Shown one piece after another: positions 59,160 to 64,000 of a stretch of 64,000 nucleotides of DNA. The notes beneath the pieces were generated by a model. It worked only from the letters and a program-made list of their open reading frames with translations. It did not search any database and had not been told where the DNA came from. A program made the translations under genes and the position numbers. Source of the DNA: Roseovarius sp. (lineage in GTDB: Bacteria; Pseudomonadota; Alphaproteobacteria; Rhodobacterales; Rhodobacteraceae); assembly GCF_027019125.1 (NCBI RefSeq), contig NZ_JALUXE010000030.1:434001-498000 (forward strand), given 5' to 3'. How positions within the stretch are numbered: position 1 is the stretch's first letter; the number at the start of each line of letters is the position of its first letter.

Positions 59160-60397
59160 GTGCGGTTCTGACCGGGACAGTGGCGCAGAGCGCGCCGCGC
59201 CTTCCGGGCTATGCGCTCTTTGGGGCCATGCTCGCGGCGGCGGGGCTGCCGCTCTATATCCATGCGCCGAAATTCTATGTGGATGAATATGGCGTGTCCT
59301 TGGGTGCGCTGGGCGCGGTGCTCTTTGCATTGCGGCTGGTGGATGTGGTGCAGGACCCGGCGCTGGGGCGTTTGGCAGAGCGGCTGCGGACCCATCGCGC
59401 GGTGAGCATCTGGGTCGCGGTGGCGGTGATGGCGGCGGCGATGCTGGGCCTGTTTGCGGTTGTGCCGCCGATTGCGCCGCTCTGGTGGTTCGCGGCGATG
59501 CTGGTGCTGGTGTTTTCGGCCTTCAGCTATCTCACCATCTGCTTTTACGCGCAGGGCGTGGCCACGGCGGCGGCGCTGCCGGGGCAGGGGCATTTGCGGC
59601 TGGCGCGGTGGCGGGAAACCGGCGCGCTGTTGGGGATATGCGCGGCGGCGGTGGCCCCGGTGGTCCTGGGCGGCTTTGGCGGCTTTGCCGTCAGCTTTGC
59701 GATTTTGTCGGGGCTGGCGGTGCTGGCCATGCTTGGGCAATGGCAGGATTGCGGCGGGGTGCCCGGCACAGGCTTTGGCCCGGTGTTGCGCGATGGGGTC
59801 GCCCGACGGCTCTTGCTGGTGGCGATGGTCAATGCGGCCCCTGTCGCGGTGAGTTCGACGCTCTTTCTATTTTTCGTCGAAAGCCGGTTGCAGGCCCCCG
59901 GATGGGAAGGCCCGTTTCTCTTGCTGTTTTTCCTGTCCGCGGCTGCGGCAGCCCCGGCCTGGGGGGGATTGGCGGAGCGGTTTGGCGCGAAGCGGATGCT
60001 CTTGGCGGGCATGGTTCTGTCGATTGCGGCTTTTGCCGGGGCGGTCACGCTGGGGGCGGGCGATCTCTGGGCCTTTGCGGTGATCTGCCTCGCCTCTGGG
60101 GCGGCGATGGGCGCGGATATGACACTCTTGCCCGCCCTCTTTGCGCGCCGGATGGCGCAGGTATCGCCGGGGGCGGCAGAGGCCTTTGGCCTCTGGTCCT
60201 TTGTGTCGAAATTCACGCTGGCGCTGGCGGCGGTGGCGCTCTTGCCGCTGCTGGAGGCGGGCGGATTCGTGGCGGGGCAAAGCAATGCGGCGGGTGCGCT
60301 GACCTTGCTCAGCCTGCTTTATGGCGGCTTGCCCTGCGTGCTGAAGGTTCTGGCCATACTTCTCTTGGCCAGAACACCGATTGAGGAAAGGAGCTGA
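59156..60397 (+). CDS. MFS/GPH-type transporter (RpoE operon)
   Basis: About 413 residues with twelve predicted helices, from a GTG overlapping the DUF1365 stop (GTGA). YALFGAMLAAAGLPLYIHAPKFY, RLVDVVQDPALGRLAERLRTHR (cytoplasmic MFS-A motif equivalent) and the repeat in the second half place it in the GPH/MFS superfamily. Substrate unknown; a lipid-related compound is plausible from operon context. Followed by the DUF3833 gene after 4 bases. Confidence 0.85.
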   Translation: MSAVLTGTVAQSAPRLPGYALFGAMLAAAGLPLYIHAPKFYVDEYGVSLGALGAVLFALRLVDVVQDPALGRLAERLRTHRAVSIWVAVAVMAAAMLGLFAVVPPIAPLWWFAAMLVLVFSAFSYLTICFYAQGVATAAALPGQGHLRLARWRETGALLGICAAAVAPVVLGGFGGFAVSFAILSGLAVLAMLGQWQDCGGVPGTGFGPVLRDGVARRLLLVAMVNAAPVAVSSTLFLFFVESRLQAPGWEGPFLLLFFLSAAAAAPAWGGLAERFGAKRMLLAGMVLSIAAFAGAVTLGAGDLWAFAVICLASGAAMGADMTLLPALFARRMAQVSPGAAEAFGLWSFVSKFTLALAAVALLPLLEAGGFVAGQSNAAGALTLLSLLYGGLPCVLKVLAILLLARTPIEERS

Positions 60398-60401
60398 TCT
60401 G

Positions 60402-60962
60402 ATGGAGGCTTTGGGGTGGGCCTTGCTGGGGGCCGTTGCGATGTTGGCGCTGGGGATGCTGAAGGAGCGATATGCCGGGTTTCGCGCACAGGCCCCCGAG
60501 GATTATGCGAAACAGGTGCCGCAATTCGATCTGCGCGAGCATCTGAGTGGCGCGATCAAATGCGAAGGGGTGATTTACGGCCCTCTGGGGCGGGTCGCGT
60601 CGCGATTCACCGGCGATTTCGAGGCCAGTTGGCAGGGCAATCGTGGCGTGATGCGCGAGCATTTCGAATATGACAGCGGCAATGCGCAGGATCGCGAGTG
60701 GCAGCTTGAACTGGGCAATGATGGCAGCATCCGGGCCGAGGCCGAGGATCTGGTGGGCACAGGCACGGGACGGCAGATGGGGGCCGCCGCGCGGCTTTGT
60801 TATCGAATCCGGCTGCCGAAAGAGGCGGGGGGCCATGTTCTGAGTGTCACCGACTGGATGTATCTGGCCCCCAACGGGGTGGTGGTCAATCGCAGCCAGT
60901 TCCGCAAGTTCGGGATCAAGGTGGCGGAGCTGGTCGCGGTAATGCGGCGGGTCGAGGCATGA
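60402..60962 (+). CDS. DUF3833 protein (RpoE operon)
   Basis: 186 residues from ATG 60402 (AGGAG eight bases upstream). One N-terminal membrane helix (MEALGWALLGAVAMLALGML), then a beta-barrel-like domain: FDLREHLSGAIKCEGVIYGPLGRVASRF and YLAPNGVVVNRSQFRKFGIKV. DUF3833 members are lipoprotein-like or anchored proteins of unknown role found in this operon type. Overlaps the SDR gene (ATGA). Confidence 0.87.
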   Translation: MEALGWALLGAVAMLALGMLKERYAGFRAQAPEDYAKQVPQFDLREHLSGAIKCEGVIYGPLGRVASRFTGDFEASWQGNRGVMREHFEYDSGNAQDREWQLELGNDGSIRAEAEDLVGTGTGRQMGAAARLCYRIRLPKEAGGHVLSVTDWMYLAPNGVVVNRSQFRKFGIKVAELVAVMRRVEA

Positions 60963-61693
60963 TGGACTGGAGCGGCAAACGCTATTGGCTGGTGGGGGCA
61001 AGCGAGGGTCTGGGCGCGGCACTGGCGCACAAGATCAGCGCCGCCGGGGCCGAGGTGATCGTGTCGGCGCGCAGTGCCGAGCGGCTGGACGAGGTCGTGG
61101 CCGGGTTGCCGGGGCGGGCGCGGGCCGTGCCCATGGATGTGCAGGACGCCGAGAGCGTGGCCGGGGCCGCGCGCGCGGTGGGGCAAATCGACGGGCTGGT
61201 GTGGCTGGCCGGGGTTTACTGGCCGATGCCCGCGACCGCGTGGGCCCCCGAAGAGGCGGTGGCCATGGCGGATGTGAATTTCACCGGTGCCATCCGGGTG
61301 ATTGGCGCCGTGCTGCCCGATATGGTGGCGCGGGACGCGGGCCATGTGGTGCTCACCGGGTCGCTCTCGGGGTTTCGCGGGCTGCCGGGGGCGATCGGCT
61401 ATGCCGCGTCCAAGGCCGGGGTCATGTCGTTGGCGGAATCGCTGCGCGCGGACCTGTGGCGCACCGGCGTGCGGGTGCAACTGGCCAACCCGGGTTTCAT
61501 CAAGACACGGCTGACGGACAAGAACCAGTTTCGCATGCCCTTTCTCATGACCCCCGAGGCCGCGGCCCAAGAGATGTTCGAATTGATGTGCGACGAGGCG
61601 GCGTTTCAGCGGCATTTCCCGCGCCTTTTCAGCTATGTCTTTCGTTTGTCACGGTTTTTGCCGGATTGGGCCTATTACCGTCTGTTTGCGTGA
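60959..61693 (+). CDS. Short-chain dehydrogenase/reductase (RpoE operon)
   Basis: 244 residues from ATG 60959, overlapping the DUF3833 stop (ATGA). NAD(P) fold WLVGASEGLGAALA; catalytic Ser in LTGSLSGFRG and the YAASK pair (Tyr, Lys) in GYAASKAGVM; the usual Asn is in VNFTGAIRV. Substrate unknown; last of the five genes, matching the SDR of the R. sphaeroides operon. A hydrophobic C-terminus (YVFRLSRFLPDWAYYRLFA) hints at membrane contact. Confidence 0.88.
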   Translation: MMDWSGKRYWLVGASEGLGAALAHKISAAGAEVIVSARSAERLDEVVAGLPGRARAVPMDVQDAESVAGAARAVGQIDGLVWLAGVYWPMPATAWAPEEAVAMADVNFTGAIRVIGAVLPDMVARDAGHVVLTGSLSGFRGLPGAIGYAASKAGVMSLAESLRADLWRTGVRVQLANPGFIKTRLTDKNQFRMPFLMTPEAAAQEMFELMCDEAAFQRHFPRLFSYVFRLSRFLPDWAYYRLFA

Positions 61694-61761
61694 GATCAAG
61701 GACGGGTGGCTGTGCGCCCGGCAATCCTGTGCTAGGATAAGCGCGACAGGAGGACGGGGCC

Positions 61762-62088
61762 ATGCTGGACATCACGGTACATAAAATCGCACAGGTGGTG
61801 CTGATGGCGCGGGAACTGGAACGCGCCGAGGGCGAATTGCGCGCCTTTATCGACCGGCTCAGCGAAGAGGAGCAGGCAAGCCTTGTTGCCGTGATGTGGA
61901 TCGGGCGCGGCAGTTTCGAGGCCGAGGAACTCGAAGACGCCAAGCGCACCGCCTATGAAGAGGCGACGACGCCCTGCGCCGATTACCTCTTGGGCACACC
62001 GCATCTGTCGGATCATCTGGAAAATGGCCTGGATGCGCTGGGATTGTCGGCCTCGGATGACGAGGATGAACTGATCCGGGGCGGCTGA
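61762..62088 (+). CDS. DUF3775 domain protein
   Basis: 108 residues, acidic, mainly helical. Family signature: FIDRLSEEEQASLVAVMWIGRG and FEAEELEDAKRTA; THLSDHLE-like ending (PHLSDHLENGLDALGLS). Function unknown; small DUF3775 proteins are common in alphaproteobacteria. GGAGGA lies about 8 bases before the ATG. Stands alone between the RpoE-type operon and dapD. Confidence 0.82.
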   Translation: MLDITVHKIAQVVLMARELERAEGELRAFIDRLSEEEQASLVAVMWIGRGSFEAEELEDAKRTAYEEATTPCADYLLGTPHLSDHLENGLDALGLSASDDEDELIRGG

Positions 62089-62178
62089 GCGGATTCGGGT
62101 GCCGCGGTCGCATTGATCCTGCCTGCGCTTGGCCCTATAGGCGAGGGGGACACGCGATGGAAACCCGAGGAGACGCCC

Positions 62179-63006
62179 ATGTCGAACGCCGCATTGGAAA
62201 CCGCAATCGAAGCCGCCTGGGAGGCGCGCGACACGATCACCTCCGCCACGGGAGGCGAGACCCGCGAGGCCATCGAGGAAACGCTGGCGGCGCTTGACAG
62301 CGGCAGCCTGCGGGTGGCGGAGCGGCAGGCGGATGGCCAGTGGCATGTGAACCAGTGGGCCAAGAAGGCGGTGCTTCTGGGGTTCCGGATCAAGGATATG
62401 GAAGTGCACGCTGGCGGGCCGCAGGGCGCGGGCTGGTGGGACAAGGTCGACAGCAAGTTCAAGGGCTGGGGCGACAACGAGTGGAAGGCGGCGGGATTCC
62501 GCGCCGTGCCCAACTGCGTCGTGCGCAAGTCGGCCTATATCGCGCCGGGCGTGGTGCTGATGCCGTCCTTTGTCAATCTCGGCGCCTATGTGGACAGCGG
62601 CACCATGGTGGATACCTGGGCCACGGTGGGGTCTTGCGCGCAGATCGGCAAGAATGTGCATCTCTCGGGCGGTGTGGGCATCGGCGGCGTGCTGGAGCCG
62701 ATGCAGGCGGGACCGACGATCATCGAGGACAATTGCTTTATCGGCGCGCGCTCCGAGGTGGTCGAGGGCTGTATCGTGCGCGAAGGATCGGTTCTGGGCA
62801 TGGGGGTTTTCATCGGGAAATCCACCAAGATCGTGGACCGCGAGACCGGCGAGGTCATGTATGGCGAAGTGCCGCCCTATTCGGTCGTCGTCGCGGGCTC
62901 GATGCCGTCGAAGAATGGCATCAACCTTTATTGCGCGGTGATCGTCAAGCGGGTGGACGCGCAGACGCGTTCCAAGACCGGGATCAACGAGTTGCTGAGG
63001 GATTGA
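62179..63006 (+). CDS. dapD: 2,3,4,5-tetrahydropyridine-2,6-dicarboxylate N-succinyltransferase DapD
   Basis: Succinylates tetrahydrodipicolinate in the lysine/diaminopimelate pathway. 275 residues from ATG 62179 (GAGGAG upstream). An N-terminal helical domain is followed by a left-handed beta-helix of hexapeptide repeats ([28 protein letters not shown], split by turns), with [30 protein letters not shown] as the family core. Ends [13 protein letters not shown] pseudoknot-capable GC-rich pair of hairpins starts at the first base after the stop. Confidence 0.97.
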   Translation: MSNAALETAIEAAWEARDTITSATGGETREAIEETLAALDSGSLRVAERQADGQWHVNQWAKKAVLLGFRIKDMEVHAGGPQGAGWWDKVDSKFKGWGDNEWKAAGFRAVPNCVVRKSAYIAPGVVLMPSFVNLGAYVDSGTMVDTWATVGSCAQIGKNVHLSGGVGIGGVLEPMQAGPTIIEDNCFIGARSEVVEGCIVREGSVLGMGVFIGKSTKIVDRETGEVMYGEVPPYSVVVAGSMPSKNGINLYCAVIVKRVDAQTRSKTGINELLRD

Positions 63007-63038
63007 GAGGGCAGGCGCAGGGGCGTGCCCTCTGCGCC
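63007..63038. terminator. Interleaved hairpins after dapD
   Basis: GAGGGCA pairs with TGCCCTC (63007/63026) and GGCGCAG pairs with CTGCGCC (63014/63032): two 7-base stems that interleave, so they form either a pseudoknot or alternative hairpins. No T-run. Likely a 3' end structure. Confidence 0.5.
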
Positions 63039-63061
63039 AAATAGTCTTTGCGCGGAATCAA

Positions 63062-63150
63062 GGTGCCGCAGGCACCGCCGCGCAGCGGTCATGCCGACGG
63101 CATGCCTCTGGCATGACCCGCCCCCTTTCTCTCGGCACGCCTCTGGCGTG
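63062..63150. repeat. Array of short palindromes with 3-base centres
   Basis: In order: GGTGCC-gca-GGCACC, CCGC-gca-GCGG, CATGCC-gac-GGCATG, CATGCC-tct-GGCATG (overlapping the last by 4) and CACGCC-tct-GGCGTG. Five palindromes in 90 bases of the gene-free stretch 63007-63364. The rest of that stretch holds the rpmJ terminator and nothing else I can name. Confidence 0.65.
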
Positions 63151-63302
63151 ACGGGCGGGCGCTTTTGCAACGGCCCATCTCATTGAAAACGCGAAAGACG
63201 TCTCAGGCATAACGTGCCAATCACATCTGTTGCTGCGCCCACTCGGCGGACGGGCACCGCGCGGCTTGTTTCGCGAGGCAAGCCACGCAAAGAGCCATCC
63301 CC

Positions 63303-63335
63303 CAAAGAAAAACCCCGCCGGTTGGGCGGGGTTTT
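63303..63335 (-). terminator. Rho-independent terminator of rpmJ
   Basis: An 11-base-pair stem AAAACCCCGCC/GGCGGGGTTTT, with a T-run on the minus strand, 30 bases after the rpmJ stop. Confidence 0.9.
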
Positions 63336-63364
63336 GATCCTTCAGCCTTGGGGCTGATCGCGGC

Positions 63365-63490
63365 TCAGCCCTGACGGGCTTTGAAACGCGGCTGGGTCTT
63401 GTTGATCACGTAGACGCGGCCTTTGCGGCGCACGACACGGCAATCCCGGTGCCGGTTCTTGAGCGAGCGGAGCGAATTACGAACCTTCAT
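63365..63490 (-). CDS. rpmJ: 50S ribosomal protein L36
   Basis: 41 residues, [20 protein letters not shown] ... [11 protein letters not shown], from the ATG at 63490 with GAGGAGA about 6 bases upstream (minus strand). This is the zinc-free L36 form: only one Cys is left of the CxxC-C-H zinc ribbon. The longer ORF in the track runs into tRNA-Val. Lies between a strong terminator and the tRNA. Confidence 0.97.
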   Translation of the reverse strand: MKVRNSLRSLKNRHRDCRVVRRKGRVYVINKTQPRFKARQG

Positions 63491-63567
63491 GGTCGTCTCC
63501 TCGGTTGTCGCGGCGCGGGCCAGCGCCTGGGGTTGCGGGCGTCCCGATGTGCGGGACAGTGAATTCA

Positions 63568-63642
63568 TGGTGGGCGATACAAGGTTCGAACTTGTGACCC
63601 CTTCGATGTCAACGAAGTGCTCTACCACTGAGCTAATCGCCC
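63568..63642 (-). tRNA. tRNA-Val (anticodon GAC)
   Basis: Reverse strand, 75 bases with CCA encoded. Acceptor GGGCGAT/ATCGCCC, D-arm AGCTCAGTGGTAGAGC, anticodon stem CTTCG/CGAAG with loop TTGACAT (anticodon GAC), T-arm CAAGTTCGAACCTTG. A GTCCCG/CGGGAC hairpin lies 11 bases beyond its 3' end. Confidence 0.96.
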
Positions 63643-63786
63643 ATGAATGCCAGCCGATCGCCTGCCCCAAAAAGAGGGGCGCGGAAATCCGCGCCGGTTC
63701 GGTGGTCTATAAAAGGAGTCGGAGAGGGGATCAAGGGCTTTTAGAACACCAATTTCAGTCTATTATCACCGGTGAAAGGAACATGC

Positions 63787-64000
63787 ATGCCAAAGGTTGC
63801 CTATCACCTCACGCATCCCGAACGGCGGACCACCGCGGTGGTGTTCGCCTCGCCTCATAGCGGGCGGGATTACCCCTGGACCTTTCTGCGCCGCACCAAG
63901 CTGAACGAGCATTCGGTGCGCTCGTCCGAGGATGCGTTTGTCGATCAACTGTTCGATGTGGCACCGCGTTTTGGCGCGCCGTTCATCAAGGCTGGCGCCC
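63787..64000 (+). CDS. N-formylglutamate amidohydrolase family protein (3' partial)
   Basis: The first 71 codons of a gene running off the window. MPKVAYHLTHPERRTTAVV is followed by FASPHSGRDYPW and LNEHSVRSSEDAFVDQLFD, the N-terminal block of the FGase family (hydrolysis of N-formyl-L-glutamate in histidine degradation, or related N-acyl amides). AAAGGA lies about 7 bases before the ATG. No hut genes are visible, so the substrate may differ. Missing from the ORF track because no stop is in the window. Confidence 0.85.
   Translation, partial: MPKVAYHLTHPERRTTAVVFASPHSGRDYPWTFLRRTKLNEHSVRSSEDAFVDQLFDVAPRFGAPFIKAGA

Noticed and set aside
63062-63150. CRISPR array
   Set aside because: Units are short palindromes without uniform spacers or direct repeats of 24-40 bases, and no cas genes are in the window.

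Overview
The window is GC-rich chromosomal DNA from an alphaproteobacterium, almost certainly a marine Rhodobacterales (Roseobacter-group) species. The evidence is the ALA-synthase type HemA, the RpoE/ChrR singlet-oxygen pair with its usual divergent operon, a Rhodobacter-type hup/hyp cluster, and a full-length DddP-type DMSP lyase. I see no transposase, integrase, prophage or CRISPR array. Gene order and codon character look like core chromosome throughout.

Layout. 1-5.8 kb: the 3' part of a fused secDF, a TauE-type exporter, an Mth938-like gene and the cytochrome c maturation genes ccmABCDG. 5.8-16 kb: acnA, a secreted DUF1223 protein, moaA, a lipoprotein, gph, a DegT-family aminotransferase, an alpha/beta hydrolase and an M20 peptidase. 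16-21.2 kb: hemA behind an FNR-type box, a RodZ-like protein, ispG and eno. 21.4-40.7 kb: an uptake [NiFe]-hydrogenase island, hupTUV-hypF-hupSL-(small ORF)-hupC-hupDFGHJK-hypAB-hupR-hypCDE. 40.7-47.7 kb: ExoD, a CaxA/YrbG-type exchanger, a Na+/H+ antiporter fused to a cNMP-binding domain, a SulP transporter behind a strongly structured leader, and a universal stress protein. 47.7-54 kb: a DUF1989 gene, tRNA-Met, a FAD oxidoreductase, hemC and hemE (divergent), and dddP. 54-61.7 kb: a hydrolase-OsmC fusion, chrR-rpoE, and a divergent five-gene RpoE-type operon. 61.7-64 kb: a DUF3775 gene, dapD, rpmJ, tRNA-Val and the start of an N-formylglutamate amidohydrolase.

How the genes work together. 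In the hydrogenase island HupUV senses H2, HupT is the kinase and HupR the response regulator. HupSLC oxidises H2 and feeds electrons to the quinone pool. HupD/F/G/H/J/K and HypA-F build and protect the NiFe centre. Heme genes (hemA, hemC, hemE) and ccmABCDG supply cytochromes. RpoE-ChrR probably drives the divergent five-gene operon, which is linked in Rhodobacter to the singlet-oxygen response.

The least explained signals are: (1) a nested, pseudoknot-capable leader before sulP; (2) a three-box GACCTTAC/GTAAGG element found twice with identical spacing; (3) a modular hairpin repeat placed exactly at two hyp gene starts; (4) a 63-residue HupE-like mini-protein between hupL and hupC; (5) a HupR whose AAA+ domain has lost its sigma-54 and ATPase motifs; and (6) several arrays of short palindromes with 3-base centres.
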